A stretch of DNA of 64,000 nt from Anaerolineaceae bacterium (GCA_012839565.1 DUMZ01000007.1:46939-110938); one strand, 5' to 3'. Counted from the stretch's first letter, positions 17,225-27,258 are shown. The notes: a model not told the origin generated them from the sequence alone. Numbers and translations: made by a program.

Positions 17225-18337
17225 ATGAACGCAAAACGTATTCCAGTTTCAGACCCACACGCCAGTTATCTTAGTTACAAAAACGAAATTGACGCCGCCA
17301 TCCACAAAGTACTTGACAGCGGCTGGTACATCCTGGGCGAAGTGACCCGCGAATTTGAAAGTAATTTCGCAGATTACATCGGCGTAAAACATTGCGTCGG
17401 CGTTAATTCTGGCACAGATGCCATTTCGCTGGCTTTGCGCGCGCTGGATATCGGCGCAGGTGATGAAGTCATCACCGTCTCGCTAACCGCCGTGGCAACC
17501 GTCGCTGCCATTGATCTCGTTGGCGCGACACCCGTCCTGTGCGATATTGACCCGGACACACGCTACATGGACGCCAGCAAAGTTCAAGGCTTAATAAGTG
17601 AGAAAACAAAGGCCATTCTGCCCGTCCACCTTTACGGACATCCCGCCGATTTGCCCGCCTTGCAAGCCATAGCCAAGAAACACAATCTTTTCCTGATCGA
17701 AGATTGCGCCCAGGCCCACGGCGCCCAAATTGATGGCAAAATGATTGGCAGTTTCGGCGATTTGGCCTGCTTCAGCTTTTATCCCACCAAAAATTTAGGC
17801 GCTTTTGGTGACGGTGGCGCGGTGTGCACAAATAACGATGCCCTGGCTGACCGCTTGCGCTGGTTGCGCGAATATGGCTGGAAAGAACGCTACATTAGCT
17901 ATTACAAAGGCATGAATACCCGCTTAGACGAAATGCAGGCCGCCATTCTGAACGTTAAACTCAAGCACCTTGAACACGACACCCAAAAACGAATCGCCAT
18001 CGCGCAAACGTATCAGCAAACCCTTGCCGGTTTAGACCTAAAACTGCCCAGCACCAAACCTGGATATCGCCATGTTTATCACCTATATGTTGTTGAAGCC
18101 AACCATCGCGAAGGACTCCAAACTTATCTCCGCGACAATGGCATTGCCACGGCTATTCATTACCCCCAGGCCGTTCACCAACAACCTGCATATAGCCAAA
18201 AAATAAAGGGCTTTCACGATTTGCCCGTCACTAACTCTCTTGTTCCCAAAATTCTCAGCTTGCCCATGTACCCCGAATTGAGTAAAGATAAACAAGAGCA
18301 TGTCATTGAAATGATTAGACGCTTTTATTCAAACTAA
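17225..18337 (+). CDS. DegT/DnrJ/EryC1/StrS sugar aminotransferase
   Basis: A 370-residue PLP-dependent enzyme of the fold-type I sugar aminotransferases. The Schiff-base lysine is K189 in SFYPTKNLGAFGDGG, and the pyridine-nitrogen aspartate is D160 in LIEDCAQAHGA. It would transfer an amino group to a keto-sugar nucleotide made by the preceding SDR. The ATG at 17225 is chosen because homologous sequence begins there and it abuts the SDR stop. The frame stays open upstream, but that stretch only overlaps the SDR gene. Confidence 0.87.
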   Translation: MNAKRIPVSDPHASYLSYKNEIDAAIHKVLDSGWYILGEVTREFESNFADYIGVKHCVGVNSGTDAISLALRALDIGAGDEVITVSLTAVATVAAIDLVGATPVLCDIDPDTRYMDASKVQGLISEKTKAILPVHLYGHPADLPALQAIAKKHNLFLIEDCAQAHGAQIDGKMIGSFGDLACFSFYPTKNLGAFGDGGAVCTNNDALADRLRWLREYGWKERYISYYKGMNTRLDEMQAAILNVKLKHLEHDTQKRIAIAQTYQQTLAGLDLKLPSTKPGYRHVYHLYVVEANHREGLQTYLRDNGIATAIHYPQAVHQQPAYSQKIKGFHDLPVTNSLVPKILSLPMYPELSKDKQEHVIEMIRRFYSN

Positions 18338-18476
18338 ATTTTTGCTTTTGTTTATATTCCTAATCAGTAAAGAGTAAGTTTACAGACTGTTTACAACAAT
18401 ATTTTCAGTTTCACTTGCGGGATTTGGTTTATGCATCTATAATATAAGCCAAATTAATCAATTGGAGCTATTTTTA

Positions 18477-19943
18477 ATGTCAGAAAACGACGCAGTTAGT
18501 GTGCAAGGGTCTCAAGATACTGAGGTCCCTGAAGTTAGTCCAGCCGACCAGGCAATCGAACCCCAATCCGAAGCAATCCAAGAACCTGCTGAAGAGAAAA
18601 AAGTCTTATCCATGGAAGATCTCATGGATCAGCTTGATGATGATGCTTTTATTATTGATTTACCCAAAGCGGGCGAAATCCGCGACGGTATTATCGCCAG
18701 CATCTCTGAGGGCCAGATTTTAGTCAGTGTCGGAGCCAAATCAGAAGGTATTATCACTGGTAAAGAATACGAAGCCATTCCCCAGGATTTCCTGAACACG
18801 ATGGAAGTGGGCAAAGCCATTCCTGTCTATGTTATTACACCTGAAGATTCAAGTGGCAATCTCATCCTTTCATTCATCCGCGCAGTTGAAGAACAAAGCT
18901 GGGTGGACGCTGAAGCCCTGTTGAAATCAGGTGAAGCTTTCGATTCCAAAATCGTAGGCTATAACAAGGGTGGGCTTATCGTAATGCTTTCTACCATTCG
19001 CGGTTTTATTCCCGCATCTCAGCTAAGCTTTAGCCGACGACTGGGAATTTCCGGTGATACTCCCGAAGCGAAATATAAAGACTTGATTGGCGAGGACATC
19101 ACCGTTTGCGTTATCGAAGTTGACCGCGATCGCCATCGCTTAATCCTCAGCGAACGAGCTGCCAGTTCCGAAACCCGCGACCAAATTCGCGATATGGTTA
19201 TCGAAAGCCTGGAAGAAGGCGAAATCCGCAAAGGTCGTATCACCAGCATCGCTGATTTTGGTGCGTTTGTGAACATCGGTGGCGCTGATGGGCTTGTCCA
19301 TATGTCCGAAATCACCTACGACCACATTACCCATCCCAGCCAAAAACTTGAAGTGGGCAAAGAAGTTAAGGTCAAGGTTATCAGTGTTGACCGCGACCGC
19401 AAACGCATCGGACTCTCAATCCGCGCGCTTAAGAAAGACCCATGGCTTGATTATGTCAAAGACCTGACCGTTGGCCAGCTTGTTGAAGCTGAAATCACCC
19501 GCCTGACCAGCTTTGGCGCATTTGCCAAACTCAACGTTCCTGGTGACCTTGAAGGGCTTATCCATATCTCTGAACTTTCAGACCGCCGCGTGGACCACCC
19601 CAAAGCAATCGTCAAATCTGGCGACCAGGTTACTTTGCGCATTATCAAGATTGACGAAGAAGAACATCGCATTGGCTTGAGCCTGCGCCGTGTCGACTCT
19701 GTAGCCTACGCTGACTTCGACTGGAAGACTCTCGCTGCTGATTTCGATCTTCTTGGCGATGAAGAAGGTGAAGCACTGGCCGATATCGTTGGCGAAGAAA
19801 ATGTGGCTGAAGCGGAAGAATTAGCGGAAGCAGTTGAAGAAAAAGCTGAAACTGTAGAAGAAGCCATTGACGAACCCACTGAAGAACCCGCCGAAGAAGC
19901 TGCTGAAGAAGTCAAAGAGGACGAAGAAACGCCTGAAGCCTAA
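18477..19943 (+). CDS. rpsA: 30S ribosomal protein S1 with four S1 domains and acidic tail
   Basis: A 488-residue RNA-binding protein. Four S1 motifs begin near AGEIRDGIIAS, GEAFDSKIVGYNKGG, GEIRKGRITSIADFGAFV and GQLVEAEITRLTSFGAFA. The last two are the most canonical, with GLVHMSE and GLIHISE. The N-terminus and the last 60 residues are strongly acidic (Glu/Ala-rich). The tail may limit non-specific RNA binding. The start is the ATG at 18477 after GGAG; a TTG at 18462 lies upstream of that site. In a genome using leaderless messages, S1 need not be the only recruiter of mRNAs. Confidence 0.9.
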   Translation: MSENDAVSVQGSQDTEVPEVSPADQAIEPQSEAIQEPAEEKKVLSMEDLMDQLDDDAFIIDLPKAGEIRDGIIASISEGQILVSVGAKSEGIITGKEYEAIPQDFLNTMEVGKAIPVYVITPEDSSGNLILSFIRAVEEQSWVDAEALLKSGEAFDSKIVGYNKGGLIVMLSTIRGFIPASQLSFSRRLGISGDTPEAKYKDLIGEDITVCVIEVDRDRHRLILSERAASSETRDQIRDMVIESLEEGEIRKGRITSIADFGAFVNIGGADGLVHMSEITYDHITHPSQKLEVGKEVKVKVISVDRDRKRIGLSIRALKKDPWLDYVKDLTVGQLVEAEITRLTSFGAFAKLNVPGDLEGLIHISELSDRRVDHPKAIVKSGDQVTLRIIKIDEEEHRIGLSLRRVDSVAYADFDWKTLAADFDLLGDEEGEALADIVGEENVAEAEELAEAVEEKAETVEEAIDEPTEEPAEEAAEEVKEDEETPEA

Positions 19944-19962
19944 AGATTCAAAAAGCAATATT

Positions 19963-19993
19963 AAAGCGCCGGCACAATAGCTGGCGCTTTTTT
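19963..19993 (+). terminator. Rho-independent terminator of rpsA
   Basis: The stem AAAGCGCC / GGCGCTTT with a 12-nt loop and T run ends just before the -10 box of the next gene. Confidence 0.88.
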
Positions 19994-19996
19994 GTG

Positions 19997-20002
19997 TATA
20001 AT
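19997..20002 (+). promoter_or_regulatory. -10 box (TATAAT) for leaderless M19 peptidase gene
   Basis: TATAAT is followed by six bases and then ATG at 20009. The box begins within 4 nt of the rpsA terminator T run. This placement argues for 20009 as the start, rather than the GTG at 19994, which would overlap the promoter. Confidence 0.6.
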
Positions 20003-20008
20003 CAAACC

Positions 20009-21106
20009 ATGAATATTATCCTCGACGCCCACCAAGACTTAGCCTACAACATGCTTGCTCTCGGCCGCGATTATCGCCGCTCTGCCTATGAAACCCGCCA
20101 AACCGAAGTGGGGAAGCCTTTTATGGCATGGACCGACGATGCTCTAATCGGCTGGCCAGAATACATGCAAGCCCGAGTCGCTATCGTTTTTTCAACACTT
20201 TTCGCTGCGCCTGCCCGCAGTGTGCCTACAGAAAAACGTGATTCACAAATCTACGATACACTTGAGCAAGCCCATCAAATCTATAAACAGCAGCTGCTTG
20301 CCTATCACCAGTTGAGTGAGCAAAGCCCGGACTATTTTCGCCTTATCCGCACCCAGGCAGAACTCAAGCACCATCTTGAGAAATGGCAAAATGCGCCAAA
20401 AGCTAAAACGCCTCAACTGCCCGTCGGCCTAATTCCTCTCATGGAAGGTGCTGAAGGTATTCTCAGCTTTGAAGAACTACCCATGTGGTGGGAACTGGGT
20501 GTGCGCATCATTGGCCTTGCCTGGCGCGGCAATCGCTACTCGGGCGGAACCAAAGAACCCGGACCGCTAAGCCAAGCCGGTAAAGAACTGCTGGACGCGA
20601 TGGCTGAACATAGCTTCGTACTGGATATCTCCCACATGGACGAAGAAGCCGCCCTGCAAGCCATTGAACGCTACCCAGGCACAATCATCGCCAGTCATGC
20701 CAACCTTGCCCGTCTGGTAGAAGGCTACCAGGGCAACCGCTTACTTTCCGACACTTTGCTGGACGCCCTTCTCGAGCGCGATGCCATCATCGGTGTCGTG
20801 CCCTGTAATAGCTTTTTACGCCGCGACTGGAAAGAAAGTGGCGGAAAAGCATCTATCAGCTTAAAACTTGCCGCTGAACAAATTGACGCCATCTGCCAAC
20901 GCGCTGGCGACAGCAAACACGTTGGTCTTGGTACTGACTTTGATGGGGGTATCGGCTTGCAATCCGTACCTGCAGAAATTGACACCATCGCTGACCTGCC
21001 CAAACTTAGCACTTTTCTCAAAGAAATGGGATATTCTCAAACCGCGATTGAAGACATCAACTATCGTAACTTCTTAAATATGATACAATCGGTTTTGCCC
21101 GCTTAG
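20009..21106 (+). CDS. Membrane dipeptidase (peptidase family M19)
   Basis: A 365-residue amidohydrolase-fold enzyme. The metal-binding HxD is at DAHQD near the N-terminus, the bridging glutamate at LMEGAEG, and histidines at DISHMDE and ASHAN. It cleaves dipeptides, often with D-residues at the C-terminal side. No signal peptide is seen, so it is probably cytoplasmic. It is followed after 10 nt by a small membrane protein and then the M16 pair, possibly as one transcript. Confidence 0.87.
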   Translation: MNIILDAHQDLAYNMLALGRDYRRSAYETRQTEVGKPFMAWTDDALIGWPEYMQARVAIVFSTLFAAPARSVPTEKRDSQIYDTLEQAHQIYKQQLLAYHQLSEQSPDYFRLIRTQAELKHHLEKWQNAPKAKTPQLPVGLIPLMEGAEGILSFEELPMWWELGVRIIGLAWRGNRYSGGTKEPGPLSQAGKELLDAMAEHSFVLDISHMDEEAALQAIERYPGTIIASHANLARLVEGYQGNRLLSDTLLDALLERDAIIGVVPCNSFLRRDWKESGGKASISLKLAAEQIDAICQRAGDSKHVGLGTDFDGGIGLQSVPAEIDTIADLPKLSTFLKEMGYSQTAIEDINYRNFLNMIQSVLPA

Positions 21107-21116
21107 GATTTCAAAT

Positions 21117-21605
21117 ATGACTGATAACGTTCGACCCGTTCTTTTTGACCCAGACAATAAGAAAAAGCCCGATTATTCCGGCTTTCCTTTTTACAGAGCC
21201 CGACTTGGCATTACCTTCGTCTTTTTGGGCTTTATTATTTTCCTTGTAGGCCTGCGCCCTGACCTGTTCGGACTTGACCGTGGACGTTCTATTGGGCTCA
21301 TTCAAATTATCACCATCCTGATTGGACTGGGCATGATGACCTGGTCTGGCGTTATCCTGTTACGCCGCCTTTGGAATGGCAAAAAGAAAACCATCGTCGG
21401 CGATTTTGGTTCCAGAGTCGTTGCTACTGGTTTTGTCATCTGTAGCTTTGCCGCGCTGGCTGATGCCTTTGGGCTGGGCACTAACCCCGTTTCCAACGTC
21501 CTTTTGGGCACTCTGCAAAGTTATGGCCTGATGGTCGGTATCGTTGTCGTTTGCATCGGTTTCCTGATGCTCATCAAACCCCGTAATAAAAATAAGCATC
21601 AGTAG
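21117..21605 (+). CDS. Hypothetical membrane protein, 162 aa, about four TM segments
   Basis: Not recognised. TM segments lie at about 29-47, 61-81, 100-118 and 135-153. A charged loop (RRLWNGKKKTIVGDFGSR) separates the second and third. The N-terminal tail is Pro/Lys-rich and cytoplasmic by the positive-inside rule. It lies between peptidase genes on the same strand with short gaps, but nothing in the sequence ties it to proteolysis. Confidence 0.65.
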   Translation: MTDNVRPVLFDPDNKKKPDYSGFPFYRARLGITFVFLGFIIFLVGLRPDLFGLDRGRSIGLIQIITILIGLGMMTWSGVILLRRLWNGKKKTIVGDFGSRVVATGFVICSFAALADAFGLGTNPVSNVLLGTLQSYGLMVGIVVVCIGFLMLIKPRNKNKHQ

Positions 21606-21670
21606 AAAACACATCAACTTCAGAAATAAAACCGGCATTATTGCCCAAAACTTGATATCACAAGCATTTA

Positions 21671-22969
21671 ATGAGTCTATCGCCTATGCAAAACACCTTA
21701 CATAAATCAACGCTGGAAAACGGCTTGCAAATCTATCTCAAGGAAATTCACACCGCGCCCATCGTCAGCCTTTGGCTCTGGTACGATATCGGCGCGCGCA
21801 ACGAAGTCCCTGGCAAAACCGGCCTCAGCCACTGGGTTGAACACATGCAGTTTAAGGGCACCGCAAATATGACCGGTCAGGAAATGGACCACGCCATCGC
21901 CCGCGTTGGTGGTTACTGGAACGCCTTTACCAGTCAGGACTGGACGACTTATCTTGAAACACTCCCCGCTAACCACCTTGAACTGGCGCTTAAAATTGAA
22001 GCCGACCGCATGCAAAACAGCTTGTTTGACCCCGATGACGTTGAAATGGAACGCACCGTCATTTTATCCGAACGCGAAGGCGCAGAAAACGACCCGCTTT
22101 TCCTGCTCGGCGAAGCCACTGAAGCCCTCGCTTTTCAAACCCACCCCTATCGCAACGAAGTACTTGGGTTTCAGGCAGATATCGAAAGTCTCACCCGCGA
22201 TGACCTTTACGGTCATTACAAAAACTACTACCAACCCCAAAACGCGCGCCTTTGCCTGGCTGGTGATTTTGACACGCCAACAGTCCTGAAAATGATCGAA
22301 GACTATTTTGGCGCTATTCCTTCGCATCCAGTCAAGAAAAACATTCCCACACCGGAAGGCCGCATCACCCAAACCCATCACATCGAACTCGAAGGCCCCG
22401 GTGACGCGCATTTTGCTGAAATTGTTTACCGTTCGCCTGCAGCCAACACAAATGACTTTTTTGCCTACACCATCCTCGATAGTCTCCTGGCCGGACCCAG
22501 TTCACTCAACATGTTTGGCAGTGGTGGCATCAGCAACCGAACCAGTCGCTTATACAAAGCACTCGTTGAAAACGAAATTGTGGCCGGTGTATTTGCCGGC
22601 ATTAACGCCACCATTGACCCGGGCAGCTATTCTTTCACGCTCATTTGTCGTCCTGACCGTGCATCAGAAGATGTTATAAAACGTTTCGATGAGCAAATCG
22701 AAGATATCCGCAATGGCAATATCAAAAAAGCGGAGCTGGAACGCGCTGTGAAACAAGCCAAAGCCCTTTTCGTTTACGGCGCGGATAACATCACTAACCA
22801 GGGATTTTGGCTGGGCTATGCCCCAAGTTTTGCTGACTATAACTGGTTTCTGCAATACATTGAACGTCTGCAAGCTGTTACACCTGAACAGGTCATTGCC
22901 ATCGCCCAAAAATACTTCTCTCCCGATGAACGCGTGGTAGGCTTTTATAACCCCATCAAGAAAGATTAA
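21671..22969 (+). CDS. M16 zinc peptidase, catalytic member
   Basis: A 432-residue processing-peptidase-like protein. The inverted zinc motif is H54-WVE-H58 in GLSHWVEHMQFKGT, with the downstream glutamate in ILSEREGAEND. It is the catalytic half of a two-gene pair; the partner starts 3 nt after its stop. M16 pairs of this type form heterodimers that degrade peptides. No signal peptide is evident. An alternative start is the Met at residue 6. Confidence 0.88.
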   Translation: MSLSPMQNTLHKSTLENGLQIYLKEIHTAPIVSLWLWYDIGARNEVPGKTGLSHWVEHMQFKGTANMTGQEMDHAIARVGGYWNAFTSQDWTTYLETLPANHLELALKIEADRMQNSLFDPDDVEMERTVILSEREGAENDPLFLLGEATEALAFQTHPYRNEVLGFQADIESLTRDDLYGHYKNYYQPQNARLCLAGDFDTPTVLKMIEDYFGAIPSHPVKKNIPTPEGRITQTHHIELEGPGDAHFAEIVYRSPAANTNDFFAYTILDSLLAGPSSLNMFGSGGISNRTSRLYKALVENEIVAGVFAGINATIDPGSYSFTLICRPDRASEDVIKRFDEQIEDIRNGNIKKAELERAVKQAKALFVYGADNITNQGFWLGYAPSFADYNWFLQYIERLQAVTPEQVIAIAQKYFSPDERVVGFYNPIKKD

Positions 22970-22972
22970 GCC

Positions 22973-24253
22973 ATGACACAAATGTCTCAAAACCTGCCCC
23001 ACGCTGGCAATATCCTCCGCACAAGCTTTAATAACAGTTCCACCCTGCTCGCCTGGCACAACAGCACCAGCCCCGCTGTGGTTATTCAAGGTTTGCTCCC
23101 ACCGGGTACTGTCGCAGATACACCTGGTCAATATGGTCTTGCTAACCTTACCACCGCCATGTTGATGACCGGCACACAAAAGCATGACTTTCAAGCTCTT
23201 CATGAAAAGATTGAAAGCCTGGGCGCGTCCATTCACGTACAATCCGGCAAACTGATGACAAGCTTTGCCCTGCAATGCTTAGCAGAAGACCTGCCCACCA
23301 TTCTGGACCTGCTTACCGAAATCCTCAGCCAGCCGGCATTCCCCGAAAAACACTTCGCGCGCATCCAAAGCCAAATTTTGACCACCCTGGCTATTCGCGC
23401 CCAGGACACCGCCGCTATGGCCGACCAGGCCTTTGACCGTCTGCTCTACCAGACCCATCCCTTCGCTCACCCGTCTATAGGCTATGCGCAAGATATGATG
23501 GCACTTACTCTGGACGACTTACGCGCTTTTCACAGCGATTATTACACACCCCAAAACATGATTATCGCTGCTTCGGGCGGTTTAGCACCTGAAGAACTGA
23601 CGAAAATCGTCGAAAACACTTTGGGCGCATGGCATAAAACAGCACCCCAAAAACAACCTGATCTTCCTGACTTTTTCCCGCCAACAAAGAGCCAACGCGA
23701 ACACATCACGATGGAAGACAAAAGCCAAACTGATTTAATCATCGGGGTTCTTGGCCCCAAAACACAAGGCGACGACTTCCAGGCTGCCTCAATCGCTAAC
23801 AACATTCTTGGTCAATTTGGCATGATGGGCAGGGTTGGCGAATCAGTGCGCGAAAAAGCCGGCCTTGCCTATTACGTGCAAAGCGCCCTGGGTGCTGGTC
23901 TTGGCCCTACCCCATGGCAGGTTGTGGCTGGCGTCAACCCCAGCAATCTGGATAAAGCCATCGCGCTAATCAAAGAAGAACTCCATAAATTCATTTGCAT
24001 GCCGGTTACAACAGAAGAACTGGAAGACAGTCGCGCTCAAGCCATCGGTCGTTTACCCCTCGCGCTCGAAAGTAACACCGGCATCACGCGCTCCTTACTC
24101 AGCATGGAACGCTATCAGCTAGGGCTTAACCACCTGCGCGATTTGCCCGCCAAACTCGCTGCCATCACTGCCCAGGACATTCTCACCGTGGCGCAACGCT
24201 ACTGGAATCTTGACACGCTTATCATCAGTTCAGCAGGAAAGGAAATCGCATGA
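22973..24253 (+). CDS. M16 peptidase-like protein, inactive partner
   Basis: A 426-residue M16 fold protein in which the HxxEH position reads GLANLTTAMLMTG, so the zinc site is lost. It keeps the R/Y-type motif region VREKAGLAYYVQSALGAG that in this family contacts substrate. It is therefore the regulatory subunit for the preceding gene, as in mitochondrial processing peptidase and paired bacterial M16B proteins. Its last 4 nt overlap the acpS start (ATGA), so acpS is translationally coupled. Confidence 0.85.
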   Translation: MTQMSQNLPHAGNILRTSFNNSSTLLAWHNSTSPAVVIQGLLPPGTVADTPGQYGLANLTTAMLMTGTQKHDFQALHEKIESLGASIHVQSGKLMTSFALQCLAEDLPTILDLLTEILSQPAFPEKHFARIQSQILTTLAIRAQDTAAMADQAFDRLLYQTHPFAHPSIGYAQDMMALTLDDLRAFHSDYYTPQNMIIAASGGLAPEELTKIVENTLGAWHKTAPQKQPDLPDFFPPTKSQREHITMEDKSQTDLIIGVLGPKTQGDDFQAASIANNILGQFGMMGRVGESVREKAGLAYYVQSALGAGLGPTPWQVVAGVNPSNLDKAIALIKEELHKFICMPVTTEELEDSRAQAIGRLPLALESNTGITRSLLSMERYQLGLNHLRDLPAKLAAITAQDILTVAQRYWNLDTLIISSAGKEIA

Positions 24254-24618
24254 TTAAATGTGGTGTCGATATCGTGCGCGTCAATCGCCTGGCGGAGATT
24301 GACCCCAAAATCCGCGCGCGTTTTATTCAACGTGTTTTTACCGAACGTGAACAAGCACAAATGCGAAACAACAATGAAGGTCTTAGTGGATTGTTCGCTG
24401 TAAAAGAAGCTGTTTCCAAAGCCCTGGGCACCGGCATCGGCAAAGTCGCCTGGCGTGACATCGAAATTGTACACCTCCCTACTGGCGAGCCAACCCTGAC
24501 ACTCCACGGCTACGCAAAAGAAATCGCCCATTCCAAAGGACTTGAAGAATGGGCGATATCCATCAGTCATGATGGCGGTCTGGCAATCGCAATGGTCGTT
24601 GCCACTGGCAAAAGCTAA
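24250..24618 (+). CDS. acpS: Holo-[acyl-carrier-protein] synthase
   Basis: A 122-residue AcpS that transfers phosphopantetheine from CoA to acyl carrier protein. The Mg-binding aspartate is in KCGVDIVRV, and the second signature is LFAVKEAVSKALGTG with the catalytic Glu/Lys. The length is normal. It is coupled to the M16 gene by a 4-nt overlap. Its 3' end is the left boundary of a foreign-looking island. A decayed copy of its last 20 codons plus the following bases occurs 5.08 kb downstream, with a 17-bp identical core. Confidence 0.92.
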   Translation: MIKCGVDIVRVNRLAEIDPKIRARFIQRVFTEREQAQMRNNNEGLSGLFAVKEAVSKALGTGIGKVAWRDIEIVHLPTGEPTLTLHGYAKEIAHSKGLEEWAISISHDGGLAIAMVVATGKS

Positions 24619-24624
24619 ACCCAC
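24608..24624 (+). repeat. Direct repeat, left copy (acpS stop region)
   Basis: The 17 bases GCAAAAGCTAAACCCAC span the acpS stop codon and recur exactly at 29684-29700. They bracket the ftsH-to-hydrolase block. Confidence 0.75.
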
Positions 24625-24660
24625 TTTGAAGCAAGGTCATATATCAAAATGATTTAATGA

Positions 24661-26496
24661 TTAGGCTGTTTCTCCCTCGAGAATTTCCATAAATTCTTTG
24701 CCGGTAATAGTTTCTTTTTCAATTAAATATTCAGCCAATTCATCCATCTTTTCTCTGTTCTCTTTAAGGATATCTGTCGCATTTTTATGGGCTTTCGCTA
24801 TGATATCCCTGATTTCCTCATCTACCAGACGTGCGGTTTCCGGTGAACACGTAGATCGACCCGGCTCTCCCAGGTAAGTATTTCCTCCCGTTTGCAGAGC
24901 CATCATTCCGAAGTTATCGGACATACCGTAACGGGTCACCATATTTCTTGCCAGTTCTGTAGCTCTTTCGATATCATTAGCAGCGCCTGTAGTCACGATA
25001 TCAAAGACAAGCTCTTCGGCCGCTCTGCCACCGCATAAGACCTCCAGTTTTTGATAAGCATCCTTTTTGCTGTACAGACTTTTCTCATTTTCTTCAACTT
25101 GCATGGTAAACCCTAATGCGCCGGAAGTCCTGGGAACAATCGTAATTTTTTGTACCGGTGCTGAACCGGATTGTTTTGCAGCAACAAGTGCGTGTCCGAT
25201 TTCGTGATAAGCCACAATGCGTTTTTCTTCTTCTGAAAGAATGGCGTTTTTCTTTTCGGTCCCAGCAATTACGGTTTCGACCGCCTCTGCTAAATCTGAT
25301 GTGCTCACATGACTTTTTCCCATCCGAATAGCTCTCAAAGCCGCTTCGTTGACGATATTCGCCAGCTGTGCTCCTGAAGCTCCTGCTGTCATACGCGCGA
25401 TAAGATTGACATCAATATCTTCTTTCAGCTGCACCTTTTTTAAGTGAACATTTAAAATCGCTTCTCTTCCCTTTAAGTCCGGCAACTCAAGCCTTACCTG
25501 ACGATCAAAACGACCCGGGCGAAGTAAAGCAGGATCTAAAACTTCCGGCCTATTTGTGGCAGCAAGAATAATGACCCCTTTATTGCCTTCAAAACCGTCC
25601 ATCTCAGTCAAAAGTTGATTCAGTGTTTGCTCACGTTCATCATTCGTACTTAATTGAGAATCTCTTCTTTTACCGATAGTGTCAATTTCATCGATAAAAA
25701 CGATGCAAGGAGCATGTTCACTTGCCTGGTCAAAAAGTTCTCTTACCTTCGCTGCCCCTCTGCCGACGAACATTTCCACAAACTCAGACCCTGAAATTGA
25801 GAAGAAAGGCACGTCTGCTTCACCGGCTAAAGCTTTTGCCATCAAAGTTTTCCCTGTTCCTGGAGGCCCGACCAAAAGCACACCTTTCGGACATTTAGCG
25901 CCTATTTTTTTGTATTTTTCAGGATTGTTAAGATAATCGATAATTTCCTGCAGTGATTCTTTGGCTTCTTCCTGTCCTGCCACATCATCAAAAGTCTTTT
26001 TATCCTCATCAGGCTTATAGATTTTAGCTGCCCCTTGACCACGAATTCTCAATCCAGAAGCCCCCAGTTTATTAGCCATATTTTTCCTGATTTGTCTTCC
26101 AATAAAAGCGAAAATTAAAATCGGTACTCCGTAAGTCAAGAAGAGTGAAAGTAATATATTTGGTTTTTCAGGGATCTCAGCAGTATAGTTAATTCCTTTT
26201 TCCTGCAAAATTTGAGGTAACTGAGGATTGTCCACGATACCTGTTTTGAAATAAAACGGTTGTCCATCGATTTCTTTCATATAATTAATCTCAGTATCGG
26301 AAATATAAACCTCTTTTACGTCCCCTGCTTCTACAGAATTCATGAAGTCAAAATAAGTGGTCGTTTGCACTCGATAAGATAGAATCTTGGGCATAATCAC
26401 CAAGTTAAAAATTAAAATAACTAGAAATGCAATCCCATAGTAAAACATAAGCGTTTTTGGAATCTTATTCCCATTGTTAGAGCTTGTTTCTTTCAT
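24661..26496 (-). CDS. ftsH: ATP-dependent zinc metalloprotease FtsH, island copy
   Basis: A membrane AAA+ protease of 611 residues. Two TM segments (about 17-37 and 113-133) flank a short extracytoplasmic domain. They are followed by the AAA module with Walker A 210-217 (GPPGTGKT), Walker B VFIDEID (266-272) and the second region of homology with RPGRFDRQ, then the M41 protease domain with HEIGH at 431-435. The post-pore-loop segment reads [13 protein letters not shown], unlike the usual FVGVGASRVRDLF, which points to a Clostridia-like clade. It starts after AAGGAGG. It is divergent from a TetR gene with a palindrome between them. It is probably an accessory copy for quality control of membrane proteins. 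Confidence 0.9.
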   Translation of the reverse strand: MKETSSNNGNKIPKTLMFYYGIAFLVILIFNLVIMPKILSYRVQTTTYFDFMNSVEAGDVKEVYISDTEINYMKEIDGQPFYFKTGIVDNPQLPQILQEKGINYTAEIPEKPNILLSLFLTYGVPILIFAFIGRQIRKNMANKLGASGLRIRGQGAAKIYKPDEDKKTFDDVAGQEEAKESLQEIIDYLNNPEKYKKIGAKCPKGVLLVGPPGTGKTLMAKALAGEADVPFFSISGSEFVEMFVGRGAAKVRELFDQASEHAPCIVFIDEIDTIGKRRDSQLSTNDEREQTLNQLLTEMDGFEGNKGVIILAATNRPEVLDPALLRPGRFDRQVRLELPDLKGREAILNVHLKKVQLKEDIDVNLIARMTAGASGAQLANIVNEAALRAIRMGKSHVSTSDLAEAVETVIAGTEKKNAILSEEEKRIVAYHEIGHALVAAKQSGSAPVQKITIVPRTSGALGFTMQVEENEKSLYSKKDAYQKLEVLCGGRAAEELVFDIVTTGAANDIERATELARNMVTRYGMSDNFGMMALQTGGNTYLGEPGRSTCSPETARLVDEEIRDIIAKAHKNATDILKENREKMDELAEYLIEKETITGKEFMEILEGETA

Positions 26497-26567
26497 TATT
26501 AGCCTCCTTCGATCATTGACTTATCTTTTTTCTAATTTAACAACTATTCTATTTAAACTTTTACCCA

Positions 26568-26579
26568 ACAACATGTTGT
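26568..26579. promoter_or_regulatory. Perfect palindrome ACAACATGTTGT, probable TetR operator
   Basis: The perfect 12-bp dyad lies between ftsH and the divergent tetR gene. It sits directly upstream of the TATAAT box of tetR, in what would be the promoter spacer. This is the expected place for autorepression and for control of ftsH. Confidence 0.55.
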
Positions 26580-26581
26580 GT

Positions 26582-26587
26582 TATAAT
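26582..26587 (+). promoter_or_regulatory. -10 box (TATAAT) of the tetR gene
   Basis: TATAAT begins 3 nt after the palindrome. The start codon is 86 nt downstream, so this island gene has a normal leader with a Shine-Dalgarno sequence, unlike many host genes here. Confidence 0.45.
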
Positions 26588-26673
26588 CTAATTATATACA
26601 TAACTTAGTCTGTTTTCAATAAACAAAATGACAGTTTTTGTCGGGTTGCTGGCTTATAAAAGGAGAAAAAACG

Positions 26674-27258
26674 ATGTCAAGTAAACAATCACAAACGACA
26701 ACAGAAACAAAGCAAAACTTAATAGACGCCTACTGGGAACTATACACATCTGATATCCCAAGCAAGATTACAGTAAAAATGATCACCGACAGAGCGGGCT
26801 ACAATCGGGGAACGTTTTATGCTTATTTTTTGGATATCGAAGATTTACATGACCAAATAGAAGATGAATTATTACCGTCAGATGAAAATTTTAAAAAATT
26901 AAGGGAAGCGTCATTTTCTAAAAACATACGGGAAATAATAGAGATTTTCATGCAAATAGACCGAATTTCAGGTGAGAAAATCAGCTTTCTTTTAAGCCCG
27001 AGAGGGAGCCTGTCATTCCAAAATAAACTGAAATCAAAACTGAAAGAATTGTTCCTAAAATACGCACCCTTAGATTTGAAAGAATCAGACAATGTTATCG
27101 ATTACAAAGCAGATATTGCTTGCAGTATTTTTTACGAAACGATTTGCTACTGGCACGACCGGGGAAATCGTTTGTTCTCAGGGGAAGAGATGTTTATCAT
27201 GATGTTGAACGTTATTTACTCAGGACTAACCAACGACCAAACCCTGAGCAATGATTAA
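26674..27258 (+). CDS. TetR/AcrR-family transcriptional regulator
   Basis: A 194-residue regulator. The N-terminal helix-turn-helix is typical (ITVKMITDRAGYNRGTFYAYF, residues about 30-50), followed by an all-helical ligand domain resembling the C-terminal domain found in Bacillota TetR proteins. The ATG at 26674 follows AAAAGGAG; an upstream frame extension lacks a binding site. It probably binds the palindrome in the divergent promoter and controls itself and ftsH. The ligand is unknown. Confidence 0.85.
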   Translation: MSSKQSQTTTETKQNLIDAYWELYTSDIPSKITVKMITDRAGYNRGTFYAYFLDIEDLHDQIEDELLPSDENFKKLREASFSKNIREIIEIFMQIDRISGEKISFLLSPRGSLSFQNKLKSKLKELFLKYAPLDLKESDNVIDYKADIACSIFYETICYWHDRGNRLFSGEEMFIMMLNVIYSGLTNDQTLSND

